A DNA stretch of 21,994 bases, taken from assembly GCA_025356695.1 (NCBI GenBank), contig JANXSE010000120.1:1-21994 (forward strand), in the 5' to 3' direction. Shown here piece by piece: positions 1-7,123 of this stretch (within the stretch, counting starts at the first letter, position 1; every line of letters begins with the position of its first letter). The position numbers and the translations under genes are program-made. The stretch is from Betaproteobacteria bacterium (GTDB lineage Bacteria; Pseudomonadota; Gammaproteobacteria; Burkholderiales; SG8-41). The notes beneath the pieces are model-generated. The model was not told the DNA's origin. It did no database searches and was given only the letters and a program-made list of their open reading frames with translations.

Positions 1-360
1 CAGGCTTTGCATTTTCAGGCGCAGGTAATCGCGCACCGCGGAGGGCGAATTAAGCGCATTGCCGGCAGAGAGTTTTTCGCGCAGCGCGCGGCGCGCCATT
101 TCGACCACTGCCTGCAGCTGTGCGAATTTCGCCGGCCCGATGCCGGGCAGCCGGCACAACTCCTGCTCGCTCGCCGCGCACAGCGCCGACAGCGAACCGA
201 ATGCTTTCAGCAGATCGCGCGCGAGATCGACCGCGCTTTTGCCGCTGACGCCGATGCGCAGAAAAATCGCCAGCAGTTCGGCGTCCGACAATGCCGCTGG
301 CCCTTTCGCCAAAAGTTTTTCCCGCGGCCGGTCATCGACCGGCCAGTCTGCGATGGTCAT
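1..360 (-). CDS. radC: RadC family DNA repair protein, N-terminal part (cut by the window edge)
   Basis: The reverse strand reads from ATG at 360 and stays open to base 1, giving 120 residues that begin [20 protein letters not shown]. The PREKLL start, the [13 protein letters not shown] segment and a helix-hairpin-helix ([15 protein letters not shown], about residues 75-90) are typical of the RadC/UPF0758 N-terminus. The C-terminal JAB1/MPN-like metal-binding domain lies outside the window, so its HxHP motif cannot be checked. RadC was first linked to DNA repair, but the family's true role is unsettled. It is divergent from coaBC with a 166-bp gap, an arrangement common in proteobacteria. The start is chosen because it gives the usual N-terminus and no in-frame upstream start fits better. 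Confidence 0.9.
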   Translation of the reverse strand, partial: MTIADWPVDDRPREKLLAKGPAALSDAELLAIFLRIGVSGKSAVDLARDLLKAFGSLSALCAASEQELCRLPGIGPAKFAQLQAVVEMARRALREKLSAGNALNSPSAVRDYLRLKMQSL

Positions 361-526
361 GCGCGCCTCCCGCCGTCCAATTGGATGAAGATAAAACGCA
401 GCAGTGAGCGGCAACGCCGTCAATCCTAGGGCCTAGTCCGCCGCCGCCCGCCTCGCGGGCGTGGCATCAGGCTCTGCGCAATTGGTTTACACTTGTGGCC
501 CTGTTTGCATGTGACGGTATGAACTC
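361..526. other. Divergent intergenic region radC / coaBC
   Basis: This 166-bp gap must hold the promoters for both radC and coaBC. A small GC-rich hairpin is visible at 446-460 (GCCCGC, loop CTC, GCGGGC) with no T tract. A TACACT hexamer at 488-493 could be a -10 box for coaBC, but there is no convincing -35. No gene is seen here. Confidence 0.4.
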
Positions 527-1732
527 ATGGCACAAACCACCGACAAACGCATCGTCCTCGGCATCACCGGCGGCATCGCCGCCTACAAGGCCGCCGAACT
601 GGTACGCCTGCTGATCAAGGACGGCACCGACGTGCAGGTCGTGATGACGCAGGCGGCCTGCGGCTTCATCACGCCGGCGACGCTGCAGGCGCTCTCCGGC
701 AAACCGGTGTTCACCGACATGTGGGACGGCCGCGTTGCCGACGGCATGGCGCATATCGCGCTGTCGCGCGGTGCCGATGCGATTGTCGTTGCGCCGGCCT
801 CTGCGGACTTCATGGCCAAGGTCGCCAACGGCCTCGCCGACGATCTGCTCTCCACGCTGTGCCTCGCCCGTGAGTGCCCGTTGCTGCTGGCACCGGCGAT
901 GAACCGCCAGATGTGGGAGAACAAGGCTACACAGCGCAATGTCGCCACGCTCGCGCGCGACGGCGTGGCCCTGCTCGGCCCGGCCAGCGGCGAACAGGCC
1001 TGCGGCGAAACAGGTCTTGGCCGAATGCTGGAAGCTGAACAGATCTACGCAGAAATTCAATCACAGCTCGCGCCCAAACTGCTCGCCGGCAAAAACGTGC
1101 TGATTACCGCCGGCCCGACGTTTGAGGCGCTCGACCCGGTGCGCGGCATCACCAACCGTAGTTCCGGAAAAATGGGTTATGCGATCGCGCGCGCCGCGCT
1201 CGACGCCGGCGCGAAAGTCACCCTGATCTCGGGCCCGGTGCATCTTGATCCGCCGGTCTCGGCGCGCGTCGAACGCGTCGACAGCGCGGCCGAAATGTTT
1301 ACTTCGGTGAAGAAACATGCGAAATCGGCCGACATCTTCATCGGCGTCGCCGCGGTGGCCGACTACCGGCCCGAACGCGTCAGCACGCAGAAGATCAAGA
1401 AGACGGATCGCGACATGCCGCTGCGCCTGATCCAGAACCCGGACATACTGGCGTGGGTGGCTGCGCAAGCGAAGGCGCCGTTCACTGTCGGCTTCGCCGC
1501 CGAGAGCCAGAAACTCAACGAATTCGCTGACGCCAAACGCCGCCGCAAAAAGGTGCAACTGATGGTGGCGAACCTCGCGCAACACGCCATCGGCGCCGAC
1601 GACAACGAAGTCACGCTGCTCGACGACGCCGGCCTGCACAAACTACCGCGCGCGCCGAAAACGGTGGTGGCGACACAGATCGTCGCGCATATTGCCGCGC
1701 TTGTGAAGCCACGCAAAAAAATCCGAAAATAA
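527..1732 (+). CDS. coaBC: Bifunctional phosphopantothenoylcysteine decarboxylase / phosphopantothenate-cysteine ligase
   Basis: A 401-aa cytosolic enzyme of coenzyme A synthesis. The CoaB half joins cysteine to 4'-phosphopantothenate using CTP, and the CoaC half decarboxylates the product with FMN. The N-terminal flavoprotein domain (about 1-180) shows GITGGIAAYK, the PASADFMAKVANG segment that corresponds to the family PxSANT region, and the substrate-recognition clamp APAMNRQMW. The C-terminal ligase domain (about 188-395) opens with LITAGPTFEALDPVRGITN followed by RSSGKMG, and carries a KIKK lysine motif. The length matches full-length proteobacterial Dfp/CoaBC. It lies 81 bp upstream of dut on the same strand, a widespread pairing. 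ATG at 527 is the natural start; the ribosome site before it is weak. Confidence 0.97.
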   Translation: MAQTTDKRIVLGITGGIAAYKAAELVRLLIKDGTDVQVVMTQAACGFITPATLQALSGKPVFTDMWDGRVADGMAHIALSRGADAIVVAPASADFMAKVANGLADDLLSTLCLARECPLLLAPAMNRQMWENKATQRNVATLARDGVALLGPASGEQACGETGLGRMLEAEQIYAEIQSQLAPKLLAGKNVLITAGPTFEALDPVRGITNRSSGKMGYAIARAALDAGAKVTLISGPVHLDPPVSARVERVDSAAEMFTSVKKHAKSADIFIGVAAVADYRPERVSTQKIKKTDRDMPLRLIQNPDILAWVAAQAKAPFTVGFAAESQKLNEFADAKRRRKKVQLMVANLAQHAIGADDNEVTLLDDAGLHKLPRAPKTVVATQIVAHIAALVKPRKKIRK

Positions 1733-1774
1733 CCAAACGACCGAAGACGCGCGGATTCGCGATCCGGCCGTTGT

Positions 1775-1801
1775 CTCTGTGTTCTCTGTGCCCTCCGTGG
1801 C
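1775..1801. repeat. Three tandem degenerate 9-mers between coaBC and dut
   Basis: Three consecutive 9-base units are visible: CTCTGTGTT, CTCTGTGCC and CTCCGTGGC. They fill much of the short coaBC-dut gap, 13 bases upstream of the dut start. Similar CTCTGTG-type intergenic strings recur in many bacterial genomes, but no function is known to me. Confidence 0.6.
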
Positions 1802-1813
1802 AAATAGCAAAAT

Positions 1814-2263
1814 ATGAAAAAACTCGACGTCAAAATCCTCGATCCGCGCATGCGTGGGCAACTCCCGCAATATGCCACGCCGGGTTCGGCCGGCCTTGAT
1901 CTGCGCGCCTGCATCGATGCGGCGATTACGCTGGCGCCGGGCCAGACCGAACTGGTGCCGACCGGCATCGCCATTCATCTCGACGATCCGGGCTACGCCG
2001 CCATCATCCTGCCGCGCTCGGGCCTCGGTCACAAACACGGCATCGTGCTCGGCAATCTGGTCGGTTTGATTGATTCCGACTATCAGGGACAGATCTTCGT
2101 TTCGACCTGGAACCGCAGCAACAGCGCCTTTGTGTTGAACCCGATGGAACGCCTCGCCCAGTTGGTGGTGGTCCCGGTGGCACAAGTCGAGTGGAACGTC
2201 GTCGAAGATTTCGCCGGGAGCACGCGCGGCACCGGCGGCTTCGGCAGCACCGGCAAACATTGA
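1814..2263 (+). CDS. dut: Deoxyuridine 5'-triphosphate nucleotidohydrolase (dUTPase)
   Basis: A 149-aa trimeric-type dUTPase, which hydrolyses dUTP to dUMP and pyrophosphate, keeping uracil out of DNA and feeding thymidylate synthesis. All five family motifs are present in order: [10 protein letters not shown] with the catalytic Asp, [17 protein letters not shown], the MERLAQLVV region, and the C-terminal phosphate-binding [10 protein letters not shown]. Its length equals the E. coli enzyme within a few residues. It follows coaBC on the same strand, so co-transcription is likely. The ATG at 1814 gives the standard [16 protein letters not shown] N-terminus. Confidence 0.98.
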   Translation: MKKLDVKILDPRMRGQLPQYATPGSAGLDLRACIDAAITLAPGQTELVPTGIAIHLDDPGYAAIILPRSGLGHKHGIVLGNLVGLIDSDYQGQIFVSTWNRSNSAFVLNPMERLAQLVVVPVAQVEWNVVEDFAGSTRGTGGFGSTGKH

Positions 2264-2282
2264 AGCATCGATTGACCGCGCC

Positions 2283-2666
2283 TTGAACGCCGCCACCGAA
2301 CCCGCACTGGTTTTGTTTGCGCATGGCGCGCGCGATCCGCAGTGGGCAGAGCCTTTCAAACGCATTCAGGCCGCAATCCGCGCGCGGCGCAAGGGTGCGG
2401 TCGTTGAACTGGCGTTTCTCGAATTGATGCAACCGGTACTCGCCGATACGATCACAAAACTCGTGACCGACGGTCACCGCCACATCACCATCGCGCCGCT
2501 TTTCATGGCGCAGGGCGGGCATCTGCGCAACGATCTGCCGAAACTCCTCGACTCAATCCGCGCCGCACACGCCGGTGTCGAATTCACCGTGTTGCCGGCG
2601 GTGGGCGACGTCGAAATCATTTTGAATGCGATCGCCGAATGGCTGGTCGGCGCATTGCAGCGCTAA
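2283..2666 (+). CDS. cbiX: Short CbiX-type sirohydrochlorin chelatase
   Basis: A 127-aa single-domain chelatase of the CbiX/SirB family, which inserts cobalt, nickel or iron into sirohydrochlorin. The first histidine lies in LFAHGARDPQW (His14) and the second in APLFMAQGGHLRND (His80), the two metal-site histidines of the family. ELAFLELMQPVLAD is the usual central helix region. The start is TTG at 2283, 19 bases after dut; no ATG/GTG gives the family N-terminus, and the ribosome site is poor, so the start is uncertain by a few codons. The siroheme enzyme NirB and a stand-alone CobA are in the same window, so a role as siroheme ferrochelatase is possible. That role is inference; the metal cannot be read from the sequence. 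Confidence 0.85.
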   Translation: MNAATEPALVLFAHGARDPQWAEPFKRIQAAIRARRKGAVVELAFLELMQPVLADTITKLVTDGHRHITIAPLFMAQGGHLRNDLPKLLDSIRAAHAGVEFTVLPAVGDVEIILNAIAEWLVGALQR

Positions 2667-2698
2667 TGCGTTAAACCCGGACAACCGATCGGAACATC

Positions 2699-3151
2699 AT
2701 GAAAACACTGCTTCGTCCCCTGCTCTTCGTTCTGCTGCTCGCTGCCGGACCGGCATCCGCTGCCGAAAACACAGGGCTGCCCGAGATCAATCTCACGATC
2801 AACAAGCAAACACTGATCGCCGAAGTCGCCGCCAACGACAACACCCGTACCACCGGCCTCATGCACCGGCGCATGCTGCCGGAGAACCGCGGCATGCTGT
2901 TCGTGTTTCCCTACACCACACCGTTGAGCTTCTGGATGATGAATACGTTCATCCCGCTGAGCATCGCCTATCTCGACGAAGCCGGCGTGATCATCAACAT
3001 CACCGACATGAAACCGCAAACCACCGATCCGCATCCGTCATCGCGGCCGGCGCGCTACGCGCTGGAAATGAATCAGGGCTGGTTTGCCAAGCGCGGCATC
3101 AAGGCCGGCGCGAAAGTCGAAGGCATCGACAAGTCACCACCCGCCCAATAA
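2699..3151 (+). CDS. Secreted DUF192 family protein
   Basis: A 150-aa protein with a clear signal peptide: MKTLLRPLL, a hydrophobic stretch, then ASA-AE as a likely signal peptidase I site near residue 21. The mature part matches DUF192: TTGLMHRRMLPENRGMLFVF, then the PLSFWMMNTFIPLSIAYLD core, a VIINITDMKP strand, and a C-terminal ALEMNQGWFAKRGIKAGAKV segment. The family is small, extracytoplasmic and of unknown biochemical function. It ends 19 bases before a strong terminator hairpin, so it is the last gene of the plus-strand run. A GGA just before the ATG is the only ribosome-site signal. Confidence 0.92.
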   Translation: MKTLLRPLLFVLLLAAGPASAAENTGLPEINLTINKQTLIAEVAANDNTRTTGLMHRRMLPENRGMLFVFPYTTPLSFWMMNTFIPLSIAYLDEAGVIINITDMKPQTTDPHPSSRPARYALEMNQGWFAKRGIKAGAKVEGIDKSPPAQ

Positions 3152-3170
3152 AACGATTTCGAGACTACGA

Positions 3171-3205
3171 AAAAAAGCGCACGGGCAAACCCGTGCGCTT
3201 TTTCT
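3171..3205. terminator. Bidirectional intrinsic terminator between DUF192 gene and PuuD-like gene
   Basis: A perfect 9-bp stem, GCGCACGGG (3177-3185) and CCCGTGCGC (3190-3198), closes a CAAA loop. It is followed by TTTTTCTT on the plus strand and preceded by AAAAAAA, which gives a U tract on the minus strand as well. It sits between two convergent genes, as expected for a shared terminator. Confidence 0.93.
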
Positions 3206-3242
3206 TCCCGCGCCAGGCGCGGATAAGGATAAGGCCGACCGG

Positions 3243-3830
3243 TCAGAACCCGGCGTTCTGCTGTGCCACCATGCAGAACAACATCGGGATCGACAGCATC
3301 GTGTTAATGCGCGAGGTCATGCCGGCAAGCTTGGCCGCGGCTGCCTTCTCTTCCGGTGTAACCGTGACGATGCCCAGCGCCTTCTTCTGATTCGGCCAGA
3401 TGATGAACCAGACGTTGAACGCCATGATCAGGCCAAGCCACATGCCGATGCCGATGGCCTGGAAAGGTTTGGCCAGCGCGAGCGCGTTGCCAAGGTAACC
3501 GTTCATACCGGCGACCAGCAGGCCGGTTACCATCGTTGACAGAGCGGCCCAGCGAAACCAGAACAGCGCGGTCGGCGCGATGACTTTGCTGACGGCGGGT
3601 TTCTGCTCGTCCGGAATCTTCGGCATCGACGGCGTCTGCACGAAGTTGAAGTACCAGAGCAAACCGATCCACATCACGCCGGACAACACATGCAGCCAGC
3701 GCATGACAAATGCCCACCACGCGTGATCGCCGAGTTTTGCTCCGACGTCACCAAAAATACCGAAAATGACAGCCAGCAAAATGATGCCGGCGATGATCGT
3801 CTTACCGAGTGACGAAAAAAAAGCTGCCAT
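3243..3830 (-). CDS. Stand-alone urate-oxidase-N (PuuD-like) integral membrane protein
   Basis: A 195-aa membrane protein beginning MAAFFSSLGKTIIAG. It is related to the N-terminal membrane domain of the PuuD-type urate hydroxylases. Hydrophobic segments lie near residues 8-28, 38-58 (MRWLHVLSGVMWIGLLWYF), 88-110, 125-145 and 172-190. The His in RWLHVLSG is the type of residue that could bind haem. Full PuuD carries a C-terminal cytochrome c domain, but no CxxCH is present here, so it is a single-domain version and urate activity should not be assumed. ATG at 3830 is preferred over one 48 bases upstream because AAGGAGAGG stands just before it. It is 126 bp downstream of the kinase gene and may have its own promoter; TGCTAAGAT (extended -10-like, core 3877-3882) is visible upstream. 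Confidence 0.8.
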   Translation of the reverse strand: MAAFFSSLGKTIIAGIILLAVIFGIFGDVGAKLGDHAWWAFVMRWLHVLSGVMWIGLLWYFNFVQTPSMPKIPDEQKPAVSKVIAPTALFWFRWAALSTMVTGLLVAGMNGYLGNALALAKPFQAIGIGMWLGLIMAFNVWFIIWPNQKKALGIVTVTPEEKAAAAKLAGMTSRINTMLSIPMLFCMVAQQNAGF

Positions 3831-3956
3831 GGTCCCTCTCCTTGTATTTGTTAGTTCGAACTGCTGCCCCGCGCGCATCTTAGCACAGCGTCGTGCGGCC
3901 TACGGCGGCGACATTTCCGCAACCCAATCAGGGTTATTGCCCGCGACCCATCTTGA

Positions 3957-5678
3957 TTACTTGAACAACAGTATGGCGATGATGATGGTCAGGATAAAAG
4001 AAACGCATTTCCAGAAAACCAGCGGATTGCGATCGATAAGCGGCGGGGCCTTCTCGTTTAAAAGCACTTTATTCGGATAACGCAGATCAAAGACAAATTC
4101 GGACAGTTCGTCGTACCGCTTATACGGATCCGGCCGCACCGCCTTCCGCAGCACCGCATCGATCCACGCCGGAATCTCGCGCCCGTCTTTGAGCAACGGT
4201 TGGTAGCGCAATTTTCCCTGCGCGGCTTGTGTTCTGGATTTTGCGATCTCCGCCCCGTAAGGCAGTTTCCCGCTCAGCATTTGATAAGCGATCACCCCCA
4301 GCGAAAAATTGTCCGAGCGGGTGGACCCGGCTTCCCCGAGAAAATATTCCGGCGCGGTGTATTGCGCAGTACCGAGCAAATGGTTTCGCTCACCAGACGC
4401 CGCGATGTCCATAATGCCGGCAACGCGCGTCGAACCAAAATCAATGATCTTCACCGTGCCCGTTCGGTCGATCATGATATTTTGCGGCCGCAAATCCTGA
4501 TGCAACATTTCCATCCGGTGAAAAGCCTGCAGGCCTTTTGCAATCTGCTCGATGATCCCGCGTGCCGCTTCCAACTCCGGCTTTGGGTTGTCGATCATCC
4601 ATTGCGTCAACGTCTGGCCATCGATAAATTCGGTGACGATGTACAGATAATTGCGTTTGCGGGTTTGCGCGCATGGTTTCAGCACATGCGCGCTGTTGAT
4701 GCGCCGGGCAATCCACTCCTCCATCAGGAACCGTTCCAGATACGCCGCATCGCCCTGCAGGTCGATCGACGGCGTCTTGATGATGACCGTAGAGTTTGTC
4801 TCCTCGTCCACCGCCAGATAAACGTGACTGCGGCTGCTGGCATGCACCTCACGGATGATTTTGTAGCCGTCAAAAATCATGCGCGCTTCCAGCATTGGCG
4901 GAAACGGCAGCTCGGTCAGCTGCTGATAAATCTCGTCCGAATCCCGCGTCGGAAGCTCATTGATCCTGACAATCTGGATTGTGAGATTGTCTGGACTGCC
5001 ACGCCGGTAGGCCTCGCCGACAATCAGCTTTGCAGCGGCATCAAGATCGGTCGCCTGCTCATGAACGGTCTGCATGACAAATCTGGGAGACACGTATTCA
5101 TAAACGCCGTCGGTTGCCAGAAAAAAGAGGTCGCCCTTCTCCGCCGGCAGGGCCAGATAATCGATTTCAAGCTGCGGATTCATGCCCAGTGCCCGGCTCA
5201 GATAGGTCGTATCCTCCGAGACCCGCACGCGATGATCGTCGGTCAATTGTTCCAGTGTGTTGTCGCGCAATCGATAGACGCGTGAATCGCCGACGTGAAA
5301 GACATGCGCGGTCGTCGATTTGATGACCATCGCGCTGAATGTGCATACATAACCCCGGCCGGTATCGTAGCGATACTGGCTGCGCCGGGTCTGTGAATAC
5401 AGCCAGGAATTCGTTGCCGTCAGAACGCGTTGCGCCGATTTCTTTACCGACCACGCTTCCGAAGTGCAAAAGTAGTCGTCCAGAAAACCGGTGACGCTGG
5501 ATTGACTGGCGATGTGGCTCACATCACTGCTGCTGATGCCGTCGGCCAGCGCAATGGCAACGCCTTTCGTACTCAGCTGCGGTTCTTTCGGCAGGCAGGC
5601 GCCGTGGAAATCCTGGTTGGTTTCCTTGCGGCCCTTGTCGGAATATTGTCCGACTGAAATTTTCAATTCATTGGACAT
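3957..5678 (-). CDS. PP2C-type phosphatase / Ser-Thr protein kinase fusion with C-terminal membrane anchor
   Basis: A 573-aa bifunctional signalling protein. The N-terminal half (about 1-240) is a PP2C phosphatase: ETNQD with a metal Asp (23), ALADGISSSD (46-47), HVGDSRVYRL (130-131), FFLATDGVYEYV (190-191) and GSPDNLTI (230-231). The second half (about 270-530) is a Hanks-type kinase: STVIIK gives the ATP lysine (301), LHQDLRPQN has the catalytic Asp with HRD changed to HQD (393-395), IDFGSTRV is the DFG (413-415), and APEYF the APE motif. The glycine loop is degenerate (EVHASSRSHVY). A single hydrophobic helix ends the protein (about 553-573), so it is probably tail-anchored with both domains in the cytoplasm. 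Similar fusions sit beside nasA/nirBD genes in Pseudomonas; the target is unknown. ATG at 5678 gives a PP2C-like start (MSNELKISVGQYSDKG); an upstream in-frame ATG at 5735 would put a low-complexity tail across a hairpin. The ribosome site is weak. Confidence 0.92.
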   Translation of the reverse strand: MSNELKISVGQYSDKGRKETNQDFHGACLPKEPQLSTKGVAIALADGISSSDVSHIASQSSVTGFLDDYFCTSEAWSVKKSAQRVLTATNSWLYSQTRRSQYRYDTGRGYVCTFSAMVIKSTTAHVFHVGDSRVYRLRDNTLEQLTDDHRVRVSEDTTYLSRALGMNPQLEIDYLALPAEKGDLFFLATDGVYEYVSPRFVMQTVHEQATDLDAAAKLIVGEAYRRGSPDNLTIQIVRINELPTRDSDEIYQQLTELPFPPMLEARMIFDGYKIIREVHASSRSHVYLAVDEETNSTVIIKTPSIDLQGDAAYLERFLMEEWIARRINSAHVLKPCAQTRKRNYLYIVTEFIDGQTLTQWMIDNPKPELEAARGIIEQIAKGLQAFHRMEMLHQDLRPQNIMIDRTGTVKIIDFGSTRVAGIMDIAASGERNHLLGTAQYTAPEYFLGEAGSTRSDNFSLGVIAYQMLSGKLPYGAEIAKSRTQAAQGKLRYQPLLKDGREIPAWIDAVLRKAVRPDPYKRYDELSEFVFDLRYPNKVLLNEKAPPLIDRNPLVFWKCVSFILTIIIAILLFK

Positions 5679-5690
5679 TATGCGTGCCAA

Positions 5691-5724
5691 AAGAGCCCCG
5701 GCCTGTGCAGGGCGCGGGGCTCTT
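5691..5724 (-). terminator. Stem-loop between nirC and the kinase gene (attenuator or processing hairpin)
   Basis: On the minus strand AAGAGCCCCG (5724-5715) pairs perfectly with CGGGGCTCTT (5700-5691) around a 14-base loop that can itself pair further. The 3' arm runs into TTGG, so only four consecutive U residues follow. It lies in the 60-bp gap after the nirC stop and overlaps the region where the kinase gene's ribosome site would be. It could act as a partial terminator or as an RNA-stability element that lowers kinase expression relative to nirC. Confidence 0.6.
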
Positions 5725-5738
5725 CCATCGGCCACAGG

Positions 5739-6551
5739 TTAGTTGAAAGTGCGCTTGGGCGCAGTTTTCATGTGTGTAGCATACAAAGTCAACCCGGTGA
5801 ACGCGAGTCCGCCGACCAGATTGCCCAGCACGGTCGGAATCTCGTTCCAGATCAGATAATCCATGATCGAGAAATTTCCGCCGAGGAGCAAGCCGGACGG
5901 GAACAGAAACATGTTGACCACTGAATGCTCGAACGTCATGTAAAAGAAGACCATGATGGGCATCCACATGGCAATGACCTTGCCGCTGACCGTCGTGGAG
6001 ATCATCGCCCCGACCACGCCTGTCGATACCATCCAGTTGCAAAGCATGCCGCGGATGAACAGGGTCAGCATGCCGGCAGCGCCGTATTTGGCATAACCGA
6101 GCGTACGATTTTCTCCGATCACGCCGATCGCCTTACCGACGGCATTGGGCTCCGTCGAAAAACCAAATGTGAATACGATGGCCATCAGGAACGCGACGGT
6201 GAACGCACCGGCGAAATTGCCGACAAAAACCAGCCCCCAGTTTTTCAAAACACCGCCGATTGTCACGCCCGGGCGTTTGTCGATCCATGCCAGCGGCGTG
6301 AGGACAAACACCCCGGTCAGCAAATCGAAGCCCAGCAGATACAACATGCAAAATCCGACCGGAAAGAGGATGGCGCCGACCAGCGGAGCGCCGGTCTGCA
6401 CCGAGATGGTCACGGCAAAGACCGCGGCCAGCGCGAGAATTGCGCCGGCCATATACGCCCGGATCAGGGTGTCCCGCGTCGACATGAAAATCTTCGATTC
6501 GCCGGCATCCACCATTTTTGCAACAAATTCCGAAGGCATTAAATAAGACAT
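5739..6551 (-). CDS. nirC: Formate/nitrite transporter family channel, NirC-like
   Basis: A 270-aa FNT-family inner-membrane channel with about six hydrophobic helices. It begins with the family pattern MPSEFVAKMVDAGESK, has GAILALAAVFAV as the first helix, GFDLLTGVFVLTPL near the first half-helix, and FFYMTFEHSVVNMFLFPSG, which contains the pore histidine conserved in FocA/NirC. The length fits the family (about 260-290). Its place after nirBD indicates nitrite uptake or export; formate cannot be excluded from sequence alone. AAGGAAAA precedes the ATG at 6551. It is separated from nirD by 239 bases that hold two ANTAR-type hairpins, so it may be regulated apart from nirBD. Confidence 0.93.
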   Translation of the reverse strand: MSYLMPSEFVAKMVDAGESKIFMSTRDTLIRAYMAGAILALAAVFAVTISVQTGAPLVGAILFPVGFCMLYLLGFDLLTGVFVLTPLAWIDKRPGVTIGGVLKNWGLVFVGNFAGAFTVAFLMAIVFTFGFSTEPNAVGKAIGVIGENRTLGYAKYGAAGMLTLFIRGMLCNWMVSTGVVGAMISTTVSGKVIAMWMPIMVFFYMTFEHSVVNMFLFPSGLLLGGNFSIMDYLIWNEIPTVLGNLVGGLAFTGLTLYATHMKTAPKRTFN

Positions 6552-6618
6552 GGCGATTTTCCTTATGCTTGAAATCAGTACAACAGACTATCCCCGCGCA
6601 ACCGCAGGGACACCATGG

Positions 6619-6700
6619 CGGACGCCGTTGTCCGTTCATACAGGTTGGGAGCGAGCTGACGGACGCCGTTGTCCGTTCAAACAGGTCGGGAGCGAACTCC
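6619..6700. repeat. Tandem 41-bp direct repeat in the nirD-nirC gap
   Basis: Two copies with a 41-base period start at 6619 and 6660. Each opens with CGGACGCCGTTGTCCGTTCA on the plus strand and continues with a CAGGT(T/C)GGGAGCGA segment. Identity is high, with only a few mismatches, pointing to a local duplication. Each copy contains one hairpin described in the adjoining leader entry. Confidence 0.9.
6620..6674 (-). promoter_or_regulatory. Pair of ANTAR-type hairpins in the nirC leader
   Basis: Read on the minus strand, GGAC-AACGGC-GTCC occurs at 6674-6661 and again at 6633-6620. Stems extend to 5-6 bp, and both loops are the same hexamer, with A at position 1 and G at position 4 as described for ANTAR protein targets. 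The linker is 27 bases. The loop and stem are identical to the second hairpin of the nrtA leader. Unlike the cobA and nrtA leaders, no terminator with a U tract follows; a GC hairpin (TCCCTGCG, GTTG, CGCGGGGA) comes next but has no U run. A GGAG-TTCG-CTCC tetraloop hairpin lies just upstream. Binding by NasT is inference. Confidence 0.65.
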
Positions 6701-6790
6701 TCGCTTCGCCTTGATCAAACAGCCATCAGCCTTGCGGGTTTATCGGCCAATGACTTCACTGCACGCATTACGATTTGTATACCGCCTGCA

Positions 6791-7120
6791 CTAGACTTTC
6801 AGAAATACTTCCCCGTTTTCGACCTTCACCGCAAACGACTGCGCGCAGCCGACATCCGGCGCAACCGCGTTGCCATCGTCCAGCCCGATGTTCCAATTGT
6901 GCAGCGGGCAGGCGACCTTGCGCCCGAACACGATGCCCTGCGACAACGGCCCGCCCTTGTGCGGACATTTGTCGCGCAGCGCGAACACTTCGTCCTCCGC
7001 GTTGCGAAACACCGCAATATTGCCGTGCGCGCTTTTCACCACACGCGCGCCGAGCGGCGTCAATTCGTCGAAACGACACACACGCGTCCACACCAGCGCC
7101 GATTCCATCACTGCACACAT
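6791..7120 (-). CDS. nirD: Nitrite reductase (NADH) small subunit, Rieske-like
   Basis: A 109-aa cytoplasmic partner of NirB in NADH-dependent nitrite reduction to ammonium. The two Rieske-type [2Fe-2S] boxes are present: CPHKGGPLSQG and CPLHNWNIGLDDG. Both keep the full Cys-x-His and Cys-x2-His ligand sets. Some NirD proteins (such as E. coli NirD) lack these ligands, so this one probably does bind a cluster. It starts one base after the nirB TAG; GGAGG stands eight bases before the ATG at 7120, supporting this start over another ATG 12 bases on. Tight coupling shows co-translation with nirB. Confidence 0.96.
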   Translation of the reverse strand: MCAVMESALVWTRVCRFDELTPLGARVVKSAHGNIAVFRNAEDEVFALRDKCPHKGGPLSQGIVFGRKVACPLHNWNIGLDDGNAVAPDVGCAQSFAVKVENGEVFLKV

Positions 7121-7123
7121 GAT

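Noticed and set aside
6675..6790. A σ54 promoter or NtrC site for nirC
   Set aside because: I looked for TGGCAC-N5-TTGC and GCACC-N5-GGTGC in the nirD-nirC gap and found no acceptable match on the minus strand.
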